Assembly: GCA_019239425.1 (NCBI GenBank)
Contig: JAFAZX010000021.1
Location: forward strand, 1 to 37,019
Direction of reading: 5' to 3'
Length of the DNA: 37,019 nucleotides
Source of the DNA: Acidobacteriota bacterium
GTDB lineage: Bacteria; Acidobacteriota; Blastocatellia; Pyrinomonadales; Pyrinomonadaceae
Of this stretch, positions 14,956 to 23,449 are shown piece by piece. Within the stretch, counting starts at the first letter, position 1. Each line of letters starts with the position of its first letter. The translations under genes were made by a program, and so were the position numbers. Under the pieces are notes generated by a model. The model saw only the letters and a program-made list of their open reading frames with translations, ran no database searches and was not told where the DNA came from.

Positions 14956-15687
14956 TTGACGCGCGTTTTTCTGGACATCGAGACGCTGCCGCCGGACGAG
15001 GAGCGGCTGAAGACCTTGGACCCTAAGCGGGTCCGGCGGCTGCTCAAGAAGCGCAAGGGAACCGGTGACGACTGCGAGGGCTGTACGGAGGAGGAGATCC
15101 GCTCCCTTTCGCTGCACGCCGAGTACGGCCGGGTGTTGAGCATCGCGGTCATCGTCGAGCAGGACGACGGGAGCATCCTGCACCGCGGAGTGCTCGGCCG
15201 CGACCGCGAGACCAGGCTGTTCCACTGCGACGAGCCCCGCGTGCTCCGCGCCTTCTGGGCCCTCCTGGCAACCTTCGACGTCTCCAGGGACGTGATCGTC
15301 GGGCACAACGTGTTCTGGGATCTCAAGTTTCTGCGCAAGCGCTCCCTCGTCAACCGAATCCGCCCCAGCGTCCACCTGACCTTCGCCCGCTACAGATGTC
15401 AGCCGATCTACGACACCCAGCAAGAGTGGTGTACTTGGGATTACGGGGCGTACATCACCCTCGACGACCTCGCTGACGTACTCGGGGTGGGGTTCGGTAA
15501 GACCGAGGGGATGCACGGCTCACGCGTTTACGACGAGTACCGCGCCGGTAACCACGAGCGGATCGCCGAGTATAACCTGCGTGACGTGGAGTTGGTCCGG
15601 GCCATCTACTACCGGCTGGTAGCCCCGGAGGCCGAGGTGGTCGGCCCGGAGGCCGAGGCGATCGCCGCCGCCCCCGCCGGGCGGTGA
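14956..15687 (+). CDS. DnaQ/PolB-type 3'-5' exonuclease-like protein
   Basis: 243 aa from TTG 14956, nine bases after GGGAGG; TTG 14950 is an alternative two codons earlier. Exonuclease motifs: Exo I VFLDIETLP (D and E metal ligands, residues 4-12), Exo II VIVGHNVFWDLKFL (GHN..D) and Exo III IAEYNLRDVELVRAIY (Y...D). The pattern matches the predicted PolB-related exonuclease family (RNase H fold). It should remove nucleotides from 3' ends using two metal ions. An internal insertion with CEGCTEEE precedes a strand-rich part. The last 20 residues are Ala-rich and probably disordered. It stands alone between a regulator and an unrelated operon; a role in defence or in element DNA processing is inference. 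Confidence 0.8.
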   Translation: MTRVFLDIETLPPDEERLKTLDPKRVRRLLKKRKGTGDDCEGCTEEEIRSLSLHAEYGRVLSIAVIVEQDDGSILHRGVLGRDRETRLFHCDEPRVLRAFWALLATFDVSRDVIVGHNVFWDLKFLRKRSLVNRIRPSVHLTFARYRCQPIYDTQQEWCTWDYGAYITLDDLADVLGVGFGKTEGMHGSRVYDEYRAGNHERIAEYNLRDVELVRAIYYRLVAPEAEVVGPEAEAIAAAPAGR

Positions 15688-15767
15688 GCGCCAGGGTCCG
15701 GCCGACTCCGGGCCAGGATCATGTCCTAACGGGGCGGTAGGTTCCGGACCTCTGGGTAGGGCCAAAA

Positions 15768-15790
15768 AAGTGTTGACGCCTGAACACCTT
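15768..15790. promoter_or_regulatory. Imperfect inverted repeat before the 390-aa gene
   Basis: AAGTGTT (15768-15774) faces AACACCTT (15783-15790) over an 8-base spacer, ending just before the ribosome-binding site. A TTGACG (15773-15778) overlaps it. It may be an operator; there is no other support. Confidence 0.3.
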
Positions 15791-15801
15791 AGGAGTACAA
15801 G

Positions 15802-16974
15802 TTGAGTTTGGTCTTCCAGTTCCTCTCCTGGGAGAGAAACTCTAAGGTGCTATCCATCAGGGAGCTAGTAGATGCGCTGAGACCCGACCCTTGGCGTCAA
15901 GCCAATCCGTTCGCCGCTGAAGTGGATGACTGTCACCAGATCCTCTTCGATCCATCCTCGTCACGCGTCAGGCAGGCTGACGCCCTCTCAACTTGGCTCA
16001 ATACAAAACCACACCAGCCGTGCCTGTTCGCCAGGCACGCCGCCAACAAGGGGTGGCTGTCCTTCTGCATCATTAACGAGAACGACATCGCCAGGGGCGA
16101 CGAGCACATCCGCGCCGTCATCCGTGATCACCGCGTCGCGTGGAAGGACGGCGCCCTTGACGGCGGACAACACGGATTCCTGATCCTGATGATTTCGGAG
16201 CGGATCGCCAGGGCCGAGCCCGGGCCCGATCTGCTGGCCCTCGCTCAAAGGCTCTGCCAGTTGTACCTGTCGGACGACAGTCAGGACGAGATGCTGTACG
16301 ACAGGCTGTTTTTAAGGATCAAACCCAGGGACGGGCAGCCCGCCGAGATTCGTAAGTGGACGGTCGGGGTCAACTGGTTCGGCGCCCAGGCCGACGGGCG
16401 GTGGTGGCAGGACCACCGGATACCCGGCGGGGTCGGATTCTCCATGAACTCAGTGGGCCACATGGCCCGGCGGCTGCTTGAGGGGGCGATAGATGAGGAC
16501 CCCGACTTGGCCCGGAAGGCCGCCGCCACCCCCGCCGAAAAGCTGGTGAAGTGGGCCGTCCCCTTGGCCATGTCCACGATCTTGACGGCATCGAAAGGTT
16601 CGATGCCCGGCACACGGCTCGTGCCCCGTGAAGAGGGGATCCTCCCGGATGGCCTGACGGAACAGAGGCGGGCGGAGGTACTCGGCAGGATGCTGAGCGA
16701 GTACAGCGAGAACCACTACCGCGGGTGGTATCACACCGACGTGTCAATCCCCTCGGAGTACTTCGACCCCGCGCCGGAACGCCCGGAAGTTGAAGAAAAG
16801 CGGCTGCTTTTCACGTACTTACATAGGCGGGACGACGAGGACTACGAGAGCATGGGCTTGGGTGAGACCGCCACGGTGTTGGACCGTCAGGACTATGAGG
16901 GCATGGGCCTCAGCGAAAGCGTCCTGGAGGCCCACGGGCTCAGTGACTTCGACACTCCCGAAGGAGTATACTGA
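15802..16974 (+). CDS. Unrecognised protein (390 aa), first gene of a two-gene cargo operon
   Basis: TTG 15802 is preceded by AGGAG at 6 nt. The product starts MSLVFQFLSWERNSKVLSIREL and is soluble, with no membrane segment. Visible features are a Trp/Gly segment (KWTVGVNWFGAQADGRWW, then RIPGGVGFSMNSVGHMARRL) and a C-terminal pair of similar units, DYESMGLGETATVLDRQ and DYEGMGLSESVLEAHG, 18 residues apart. I do not recognise a family or catalytic motif. The next gene starts 9 bases after its stop, so the two products probably act together. Confidence 0.7.
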   Translation: MSLVFQFLSWERNSKVLSIRELVDALRPDPWRQANPFAAEVDDCHQILFDPSSSRVRQADALSTWLNTKPHQPCLFARHAANKGWLSFCIINENDIARGDEHIRAVIRDHRVAWKDGALDGGQHGFLILMISERIARAEPGPDLLALAQRLCQLYLSDDSQDEMLYDRLFLRIKPRDGQPAEIRKWTVGVNWFGAQADGRWWQDHRIPGGVGFSMNSVGHMARRLLEGAIDEDPDLARKAAATPAEKLVKWAVPLAMSTILTASKGSMPGTRLVPREEGILPDGLTEQRRAEVLGRMLSEYSENHYRGWYHTDVSIPSEYFDPAPERPEVEEKRLLFTYLHRRDDEDYESMGLGETATVLDRQDYEGMGLSESVLEAHGLSDFDTPEGVY

Positions 16975-16983
16975 GGGTTTAAA

Positions 16984-18291
16984 ATGTCAAAGAAGCAGGC
17001 GCCTGAGGATGTCGTGGTGGACGTGTCGATGAAACCGGAAGCTTTGCAGAAGCTACTCGAACAGGGGGAGCGCCCGGCCACCCTCCACAGTCTGATGGAG
17101 GTGTACCAGGTCGACCCGGAGGTCTATTTGCAACTCGCCGTCGGCGGCGCCGGGCCCGACTCGCCTCGGTGGGCCCAGGAACTCGGCGAGCTCGCGGCCC
17201 GCGTCCGCGTCATAGTGCGCCGGGGCTACGAGGTCCAGAGCAACGGTAACGGTAAAGTCAAGGTAGTGAGCGGCGAGATAGTCGAGCAGGTGGCGAAGAA
17301 GGAGGCGGAGGAGGTACTCGCCTTCCTGCGTGACCTCAACGGGGTCACCGTCGGCCGCGAGCCGGTGAGAGACTTCGCCGGGCGGCAGGCGAGCGAAGCG
17401 GAGGTCGTCTTCGCCCTGGGCACCGCCAGCGACAGGGAGGCGGCCCGGCGGCGCGTCGAAACGAGAATGGCGGCCGATCCGGTCCTCCTGCGCCTGTCGT
17501 CGGAGGATAAGGCCGCCGTCGCCGCCGGGATGCCGGGATACGTGGTGTACGGCCTCCTGTACTGTGCCCCCGAGGTGATCCGAGCCCCGACAGTCGTCTT
17601 CGAGGGGTTGCGCGGCGAAGGGCGGCTCAAGAGAGGGCGGGCTTACTGCGGCGTGCCCAAGAACGCCTACGATAACGATGGTAATCCCGTCCCCAGGCCG
17701 GACAAGATGGTCTACGTCATCTACACAGACGCCGAGGGGTACGTATTCGACTGGGACTGGGTCCGGGAGGGGGAAAAACCCGGCTTCCCGTGCGGGTACG
17801 AGGAACGTTTCGCGCGGGAGGTGGAAGCCTGGAGGCAACAGGACTTCAGGCTGGCGGGTCTGGACGGGCTGCGTCCCGGCGAATTCCGGAAGGGCCAGGC
17901 GTGGTTCTCTCAGAGGGGCGACTGCGTCTTCTGGTACAGCTCGGACAGCCCGACTTTCGCGGAACGCCTCAACGAAGATTTGACCGTCTTCAGGACTTTC
18001 GACACCCAGGAGGTCGTCGGAAGCAAGTGTAAAAACATCACGAGAATCGTTAGCGACCTGCAAAACGCCGTGGCCGCGCTGCTATCCCCGCGCGAGGGCA
18101 CCGACGTCGGCGCGCTTTTAGCTAGATCCCTCATCAGGCAGGCGGAGAAAGGCGCGTTGGAGGAAGAGGACCTCCAAGTTTATCACGGCCTCTACGGCAG
18201 GCTCAGGCAGAGCGGGGCGAGTGCGGACCGTAATCTCTACTTGTACTTGCACGGAGGTCAAGTTGAACCGGATCGGGAACTGGTCAATTAG
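16984..18291 (+). CDS. Unrecognised protein (435 aa), second gene of the two-gene cargo operon
   Basis: ATG 16984 follows GAGGG by about six bases. The N-terminus is helical (KPEALQKLLEQGERPATLHSLMEVY); residues about 185-330 are rich in aromatic strands (GYVVYGLLYCAPEVI, MVYVIYTDAEGYVFDWDWVREG, GDCVFWYSSDSPTF), and the C-terminus is helical again. No nuclease, ATPase or toxin motif is obvious. The operon ends in a strong terminator just downstream. Position among defence genes suggests, but does not show, a defence role. Confidence 0.7.
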   Translation: MSKKQAPEDVVVDVSMKPEALQKLLEQGERPATLHSLMEVYQVDPEVYLQLAVGGAGPDSPRWAQELGELAARVRVIVRRGYEVQSNGNGKVKVVSGEIVEQVAKKEAEEVLAFLRDLNGVTVGREPVRDFAGRQASEAEVVFALGTASDREAARRRVETRMAADPVLLRLSSEDKAAVAAGMPGYVVYGLLYCAPEVIRAPTVVFEGLRGEGRLKRGRAYCGVPKNAYDNDGNPVPRPDKMVYVIYTDAEGYVFDWDWVREGEKPGFPCGYEERFAREVEAWRQQDFRLAGLDGLRPGEFRKGQAWFSQRGDCVFWYSSDSPTFAERLNEDLTVFRTFDTQEVVGSKCKNITRIVSDLQNAVAALLSPREGTDVGALLARSLIRQAEKGALEEEDLQVYHGLYGRLRQSGASADRNLYLYLHGGQVEPDRELVN

Positions 18292-18318
18292 CGCGTGCGT
18301 GAGGTCTGACGCGGGAAG

Positions 18319-18350
18319 GCGCCGCCGGGAACCCGGCGGCGCTCTCTTTT
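18319..18350 (+). terminator. Rho-independent terminator after the two-gene operon
   Basis: GCGCCGCCGGG (18319-18329) and CCCGGCGGCGC (18332-18342) form a perfect 11-bp stem with a minimal loop, followed directly by TCTCTTTT. Confidence 0.9.
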
Positions 18351-18415
18351 AGGATTAAGCTTACCCGCCGTTCGCTACACGACCTGCCTGAAGGACGTGC
18401 GCCGCGTCACCTGAC

Positions 18416-19288
18416 TTAGAGCCGAGCAGCGGCGGCCAGCCTGCCCGCCATGACCCGGGCACTGACCTTGTACTTCTCGGCCCAAGGCCGGACCTCCTCG
18501 TCATCCTCGTAGTCCACGGCCTTGCCGCCCAGCTCCTGCCAGAGCCCCTCCACCGGCACCAGCAGCTCGGCCGCGAAGGCGTTCGCGGCCCCCTCGTCAC
18601 CCTCCGAGTCCGGGAAGCCAGTGTCTATCGTCACGACCCGGTCGTGCAGGATCGCGTGCCCCAGCGAGTGGGCCAGCGCGAACCGCTGCCGCGCCGCGGG
18701 CCGGAGGGAGTTGACGGCGATGAGCGCCGAGGTGTTGGCCTGGTAGAGGGCGACCTCGACGCCCGGGGCCGCGGGGCCGTAGCGGATGAGTATCCCGAGC
18801 CCCTGGGCGGCCTGTTCGACGGGAATGGGTGTCCCGGACACGCCGCTCAGCACGCGCACCTCGGTGCACAGGTTAGGGATCCCCGTCTCGAGCCCGCCCC
18901 CCGCCACGTAGTCCCGCAGCTTCTTCAGCTTCTCCAGCCCGGCCACCACCACCGGCCCCCCGCCCCCGGCGGGCAGCACCATCATCTCCTGCACCCACTC
19001 CCGGGCCCCGGCGGGCAGGCCCCGAAGGGCCTCGCCCGGGATCTCTAGCCGCTCGCCCTCGGCCGGGGCCGGGAGCAGCGCCGCCAAGGGTACCCCCAAC
19101 GCCTCCGCGATCTCGAAGAGCTTGTCGAGCTGGACCCGCTGCCGGGCCGATTCGAGGTTGGTGATGCTCCCGCGGGTCAGGCCCACCCGGCGGCCCAGCT
19201 CCTCCTGGGTCAGGCCCGCGTCCTCCCTCCGGGCCCGGATCAGGCCCGCTATCTGGACGTAGAGGCGGTCTAGGTCTGCTTTAGGCAC
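18416..19288 (-). CDS. XRE regulator with ImmA/IrrE-like domain lacking the catalytic Glu
   Basis: 290 aa. Residues about 10-70 are a Cro/C1-type helix-turn-helix (AGLTQEELGRRVGLTRGSITNLESARQ). Residues about 150-250 are ImmA/IrrE (DUF955) in pattern: RFALAHSLGHAILHD, then DEGAANAFAAELLVP. In active members the first motif is HExxH; here it reads H207-S-L-G-H211, so the catalytic glutamate is serine. A dead peptidase used as a sensor, or one with changed activity, is likely. ImmA-type proteins normally cleave or relieve a repressor upon stress; this fusion would regulate without cleavage. GTG 19288 is the start. It is divergent from tnsA, so control of transposition is a plausible role. Confidence 0.85.
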   Translation of the reverse strand: MPKADLDRLYVQIAGLIRARREDAGLTQEELGRRVGLTRGSITNLESARQRVQLDKLFEIAEALGVPLAALLPAPAEGERLEIPGEALRGLPAGAREWVQEMMVLPAGGGGPVVVAGLEKLKKLRDYVAGGGLETGIPNLCTEVRVLSGVSGTPIPVEQAAQGLGILIRYGPAAPGVEVALYQANTSALIAVNSLRPAARQRFALAHSLGHAILHDRVVTIDTGFPDSEGDEGAANAFAAELLVPVEGLWQELGGKAVDYEDDEEVRPWAEKYKVSARVMAGRLAAAARL

Positions 19289-19342
19289 GGGAAATCAATG
19301 GGTTACGGGCCCAGGCGGGCCCGACTGGACGGGCGGAGCACA

Positions 19343-19371
19343 GTATGGTCTCGCTGTCAAATCGAGGTCAA
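19343..19371 (-). promoter_or_regulatory. Candidate promoter of the XRE-ImmA gene
   Basis: On the minus strand TTGACC (19371-19366), a 17-base spacer, and CATACT (19348-19343). The leader to the GTG start would be about 50 nt. Confidence 0.45.
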
Positions 19372-19388
19372 GATCACTCACGGATATT

Positions 19389-19414
19389 TATACTCACAAA
19401 ATAATGTGAGCATA
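19389..19414. promoter_or_regulatory. Operator-like palindrome upstream of tnsA
   Basis: TAT-A-CTCACA (19389-19398) faces TGTGAG-C-ATA (19405-19414) over AAATAA, nearly perfect. It abuts the -35 box of the tnsA promoter and is 18 bases from the divergent promoter, so a bound dimer could repress both. The adjacent XRE-ImmA protein is the obvious candidate. Confidence 0.55.
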
Positions 19415-19415
19415 G

Positions 19416-19444
19416 TTGACGGGGCCCAATCAATCTGCTAAAAG
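19416..19444 (+). promoter_or_regulatory. Candidate promoter of the tns operon
   Basis: TTGACG (19416-19421), 17-base spacer, TAAAAG (19439-19444), 44 bases before the tnsA ATG. Confidence 0.5.
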
Positions 19445-19487
19445 CTAAGCGCCGCGGCGGACGGCCGCGAGGGAGGCGGGTCTCGGG

Positions 19488-20147
19488 ATGGCGGATCGGG
19501 TACGGAAGGTCATTACACGGCGGACCAAAAGGGCCCTGTACAAGTTCCCGAGCCTCAGACAGGCCCGGACTGTATACTGCGAATCGGGCCTGGAGTTCGA
19601 CTACGCGCACCTGCTCGAGTTCGACCGGGCCGTCCTCTCCTACCGCGAGCAGCCCTTTCACGTCCCCTACCTCCTTGACGGCAAGCGCCGGAGCTACACG
19701 CCCGACTTCCTGGTCGGCCGCGCCCGGGGCTACGACCTGGTCGAGGTCAAGAAGACCGCGGACGTCCCGCGGGAGAGGAACCAGGCGCTCTTCCAGGCCG
19801 TGGCCCCGGTCTGCGCGGAGCACGGCTACAGGTTCGTGGTCGTGGACGGCGACCAGATCAGGCTTCAGCCCAGGCTGCACAACGTCAAGCTGCTCCTCAA
19901 GTACGCCCGGACGCCGATCGCGCCCCGCCACCAGTTCCTCTGCCGCGAGCTGTTCGCGAAGAAGTCCGACGTCACCCTAGGCGACCTGCTCGAACTCTTC
20001 CGCGCCGATGAGGGGGGCCGCCTTGTCGCCTTCGCGCTCATCTGCCGGGGCGCCCTTAGCGTCGACCTGATGACGCCGCTCAACGCGGACGCGCCGGTGG
20101 CCCTCCCGGCCTTAACACTCAGTGCGGGGGAGGTGCGTCGTGCCTAG
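19488..20147 (+). CDS. tnsA: TnsA-like transposon endonuclease
   Basis: 219 aa. TnsA cuts the 5' ends of the transposon so that, with TnsB, the element is excised and moves by cut-and-paste. The endonuclease fold shows CESGLEFDYAHLLEFD (Glu36), SYTPDFLV (Asp73) and DLVEVKK (Glu86-x-Lys88), the PD-(D/E)xK metal-binding set. A C-terminal winged-helix-like region (HNVKLLLKYARTPIAPRHQFLCREL, SDVTLGDLLELF) fits the TnsA C-domain that contacts TnsC. It is 219 aa against about 273 in E. coli Tn7. The ATG at 19488 lies behind GGGAGG at about 11 nt. The stop overlaps the tnsB start by 8 bases. Presence of an intact TnsA predicts true excision, not cointegrate formation. Confidence 0.9.
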   Translation: MADRVRKVITRRTKRALYKFPSLRQARTVYCESGLEFDYAHLLEFDRAVLSYREQPFHVPYLLDGKRRSYTPDFLVGRARGYDLVEVKKTADVPRERNQALFQAVAPVCAEHGYRFVVVDGDQIRLQPRLHNVKLLLKYARTPIAPRHQFLCRELFAKKSDVTLGDLLELFRADEGGRLVAFALICRGALSVDLMTPLNADAPVALPALTLSAGEVRRA

Positions 20148-22413
20148 ACACAGACTCCAGCAGGGCATGCACCTCGAACTCCGGGGGCGCGAGTACGTCA
20201 TCGAGAAGCGGCTGCCGACGGGCGAGCTGCGCCTCCGCGACGTCATCACCGACAACCCGGTCATCGTCACGGATGCCCAGCTGCACGACGCCTTCGCGAG
20301 CAGGGATCTGAGGTTCCTGGGCGACAGAAGTATCACGGTGGCGGCGCGCCGAGCGGCCGAGCAGTACGTCGCCGACATCACTGCGCTCGAGGACGACGAC
20401 GCCCGGAAGCGGGAGATGCACCGCCGCTACGCCTACGTCAAGGCGGTGATGGCTCTGAACCTGAAGGCGGCGTCTCGCCCGGTCATCGAGTCGGCCGTCC
20501 GGCAGGTGCACGCCGAGATCAGGGATGGCGCGGCCAACCCCCCGAACTGGCAGGTCGTCTACTACCGCTGGCTCAAGTGGTACCTCGATTCGGGCGAGGA
20601 TGTCCGGTCACTGGTCCCGCGGTATCGGAACCGAGGGAACCACAAGCGCAAGTTCACGGGGGCGCGCAAGCAGAAGGGCTCGACCTACTCGAAGCGCGAT
20701 CTCGAGCTGGCCGGTCAGCTCGCGGAGATCGTCAAGGAGGTGGTCGAGACCAAGTACCTGACCCTCCAGCGGCTCTCGGTCAACGAGGTCTACAACTCTC
20801 TGCTCGTCCGCATCCACGAGGAGAACCTGACCAGGGATAGGTGTGACCGGTTGCCGGTTCCGAGCGCGCGGGCGGTCCACTACCACGTCAGTAAGCTCGA
20901 CCGCTACGAAGTGGTGAAAGGGCGCGAGGGCAAGCGGATCGCGGACATCCAGTTCAGGGCCTACGTGAAGGGGGTCACCGTGTCGCGGCCCCTCGAGCGG
21001 GTCGAACTCGACGCGACCGACCTCGACCTGCTGGTCATCGACGACGAAACGGGGTTGCCGGTCGGAAGGCCCAAGTTCACGGTGGCTATCGACGCCTACA
21101 CGAAGATGGTCCTCGGCTTCCACGTGAGCTTCGACGGCGAGGGCGCTCTCTCCATCCTCCGCTGTCTCGTGCACGCGATATTACCGAAGACCTACCTCCG
21201 GGACGAGTACCCGGACGTCAAGCACGACTGGGAGGCGTACGGGCTGCCGGAGGTCCTGGTCGTGGACAACGGCTCCGGGCAGCACAGCACGCACCTGGAG
21301 GACGCCTGTTTGCAGCTGGGGATCTCGGTCCAGCACTGCCCGGTCAGGAACCCCTGGTTCAAGGGCACCGTGGAGCGGTACCTGGAGACGCAAAACACGC
21401 TGTTCCTTCACGGACTCCCCGGGACGACGTTCTCCAACGTGCTCGACCGGGGCGACTACGACGCGGCGAAGCACTCGATCGTCAGCTTCAAGACGCTGAT
21501 GACTATCCTCCACAAGTTCGTCGCCGACTTCTACCAGAACAGGCCCCACGACGGGATCAACGACGTCCCGGCCCGCCTCTGGGGGGAGTCCATCAAGGAG
21601 AACCCACCGGCATGGGCCCCGCACCGCGACGAACTCCAGATACTGGCCGGGCACCTCAAGCTCCGCTGCGTTCACCCCTACGGCGTCGAGATACTCGGCG
21701 GGCTCAAGTACAACGACCCGGCGTTGGCCGCGCTGAGGCGGCGGTACGACCAGGGGCGGAAGTTCAAGGTCAAGTACGACCCGTCGAACCTCGGGGTGAT
21801 CCACGTGCTCGACCCGGAGTCCGACCGGTACATCGCGGTGCCGTCCACCAACCCGGCCTACGCGAGTGGGCTGACGCTCTACCAGCACAAGATCACCCGG
21901 CGGTTCCTGAAGAAGCGCGCGAAGAAGGCGAGCGACCCGACCGAGCTGGCGCTCGCCAAGGAGGAGATCAGCCGGATCATCGAGCGCGACTGGAACCACG
22001 TGAAGAAGATAGGGCCGCGTAAGCGGATGGGCAGGTTCAAGAACATCGCCCAGCCTCGCCACGGCGCCCCGAAGGGGGCGGGGCCGGGCGGCGGGCGCGG
22101 CCCTCTTCTGCCGCCCGCCCCCCCGGTCGCCCCCGCCCCCGCGGCGGCGCTACCGGCGGGCCCTTCAGAGATCGGGAGCGCGGTCTCCTTCGTCGCCGAG
22201 GACTTCGTAGTGGGGGCCCCGCCCCCGGCGGCGGCCGTCGCACAGCAGCAGGGGGATGCCGGGCGCGCCAGGCGGACGCGCAAGGCCAAGAACGGCTCGC
22301 CAGCAGGGAACGGCGGGCAGGAGGTCGCCACCCCGCCCGCGCGCGCGGAGTGGGGTGACGACGACAGCGACCTCGACACCAGCGGGTGGGAGGCTGACAC
22401 GCTACCGGCGTAG
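20140..22413 (+). CDS. tnsB: TnsB-like DDE transposase
   Basis: 757 aa from GTG 20140, six bases after GGGGGAGG; GTG 20122 is less likely. It binds transposon-end sites and joins 3' ends to the target. N-terminal helical DNA-binding domains cover about residues 1-270 (RAVHYHVSKLDRYEV is a helix-turn-helix-like part). The rve catalytic core shows VELDATDLDLLVID (D291 or D294), VLVVDNGSG (D376) and KGTVERYLE (E412), giving a D-35-E spacing. A beta-barrel-like region follows (KFKVKYDPSNLGVIHVLDPE). The tail (about 640-757) is Pro/Ala/Gly-rich and ends in an acidic segment DDDSDLDTSGWEADTLPA; in Tn7 relatives the TnsB C-terminus contacts TnsC, so this is the expected hook. Part of the tnsABCD operon. 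Confidence 0.94.
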   Translation: MPRHRLQQGMHLELRGREYVIEKRLPTGELRLRDVITDNPVIVTDAQLHDAFASRDLRFLGDRSITVAARRAAEQYVADITALEDDDARKREMHRRYAYVKAVMALNLKAASRPVIESAVRQVHAEIRDGAANPPNWQVVYYRWLKWYLDSGEDVRSLVPRYRNRGNHKRKFTGARKQKGSTYSKRDLELAGQLAEIVKEVVETKYLTLQRLSVNEVYNSLLVRIHEENLTRDRCDRLPVPSARAVHYHVSKLDRYEVVKGREGKRIADIQFRAYVKGVTVSRPLERVELDATDLDLLVIDDETGLPVGRPKFTVAIDAYTKMVLGFHVSFDGEGALSILRCLVHAILPKTYLRDEYPDVKHDWEAYGLPEVLVVDNGSGQHSTHLEDACLQLGISVQHCPVRNPWFKGTVERYLETQNTLFLHGLPGTTFSNVLDRGDYDAAKHSIVSFKTLMTILHKFVADFYQNRPHDGINDVPARLWGESIKENPPAWAPHRDELQILAGHLKLRCVHPYGVEILGGLKYNDPALAALRRRYDQGRKFKVKYDPSNLGVIHVLDPESDRYIAVPSTNPAYASGLTLYQHKITRRFLKKRAKKASDPTELALAKEEISRIIERDWNHVKKIGPRKRMGRFKNIAQPRHGAPKGAGPGGGRGPLLPPAPPVAPAPAAALPAGPSEIGSAVSFVAEDFVVGAPPPAAAVAQQQGDAGRARRTRKAKNGSPAGNGGQEVATPPARAEWGDDDSDLDTSGWEADTLPA

Positions 22414-22425
22414 CAGGAGGAGAGG

Positions 22426-23433
22426 ATGGCGAAGTACTCAAGCAACATGACCCAGGAACAGAGGCTGATCGCGGTCGAGCACCTTTACGTGGTCTCACCA
22501 CGTCACAAGCAGCTCCTCGACCAGATGGAGTATTGCCGCACCTACTCCCGCATTTCGCGGGAGCCGAGGTGCATGCTCATCGAGGGCTACCAGGGGGCCG
22601 GGAAGACGACCCTCCACGAGTACTACGAGCGGCTCCACCCGCGCGAGCGCACCGAGGACGGGATGAAGATCCCGGTCCTGGCCGCCACCATCGCGGTCCC
22701 GGCGACGGTGAAGTCCCTCGTGACCAAGCTGCTGCGGACGCTCGGCGACCCCGAGGCCGAGCGCGGCTCGGTAGTCAACCAGACCCACCGCCTCTACTAC
22801 TTCCTCAAGGAGTGCGGCGTGGAGATCCTGGTGCTCGACGAGTTCCAGCACTTCATCGACCGCGACTCCCAGAAGATCCTCAAGACCATCTCCGACTGGC
22901 TGAAAGTCCTGATCGTCGAGACGAGGCTCCCGATTGTGCTGATCGGCATGCCCTACTCCCACTTCGTCCTCGACGCCCGGGGCAACGAGCAGCTCAGGCG
23001 CAGGTTCTCCATCAGGGAAGACCTCACCCCGTTCACCTGGGGCGAGGCCTCGGAGGAGCAGCGCGAGTTCAGGACCTTTCTGAAGATGGTGGACGACGAG
23101 CTGCCGCTGCCCGGCCGGTCGCACCTCGGGGGCGTGACCACGGCCTTTCGCTTCTACTGCGCCACGGGCGGGGTGATGTACAGCGTGATGGAGCTGGTCA
23201 GGACGGCCGCGGCCGAGGCGATCAGGTGCGGGACGCCGATTCTGACGCCGCAGCTGCTCGCCTGGGCCTACGACAAGCGGTTCGCCAGGCTCTACCCGGG
23301 GACGCCGAACCCGTTCACCGCGGCCCCGCGCGACCTCGTGATGGTGCCGGTCGAGCAGGAGATCCCGCCCTTCAGGTCGCTCGGCGACTTCAGGAGCGAG
23401 AAGGAGACCGCGGCCTCGGTGCTGGCCGCCTAG
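22426..23433 (+). CDS. tnsC: TnsC/TniB-type AAA+ ATPase
   Basis: 335 aa. It links target selection (TnsD/TniQ) to the transposase and blocks repeat insertion nearby. Walker A is LIEGYQGAGKTTL (about 51-63), Walker B EILVLDEFQHF (134-144, D138-E139); sensor-1-like LPIVLIGMPYS and the arginine-rich NEQLRRRFSIRED follow. The size is near TniB and CAST TnsC proteins and shorter than E. coli TnsC (555 aa), so the long N- and C-terminal arms of the Tn7 protein are missing. GGAGGAGAGG stands before ATG 22426; the gap from tnsB is 12 bases. Confidence 0.92.
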   Translation: MAKYSSNMTQEQRLIAVEHLYVVSPRHKQLLDQMEYCRTYSRISREPRCMLIEGYQGAGKTTLHEYYERLHPRERTEDGMKIPVLAATIAVPATVKSLVTKLLRTLGDPEAERGSVVNQTHRLYYFLKECGVEILVLDEFQHFIDRDSQKILKTISDWLKVLIVETRLPIVLIGMPYSHFVLDARGNEQLRRRFSIREDLTPFTWGEASEEQREFRTFLKMVDDELPLPGRSHLGGVTTAFRFYCATGGVMYSVMELVRTAAAEAIRCGTPILTPQLLAWAYDKRFARLYPGTPNPFTAAPRDLVMVPVEQEIPPFRSLGDFRSEKETAASVLAA

Positions 23434-23449
23434 GAAGGAGAGGAGAGAC

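Noticed and set aside
21181..22062. 293-codon minus-strand open frame inside tnsB
   Set aside because: No motif or ribosome-binding site; it covers the catalytic part of tnsB.
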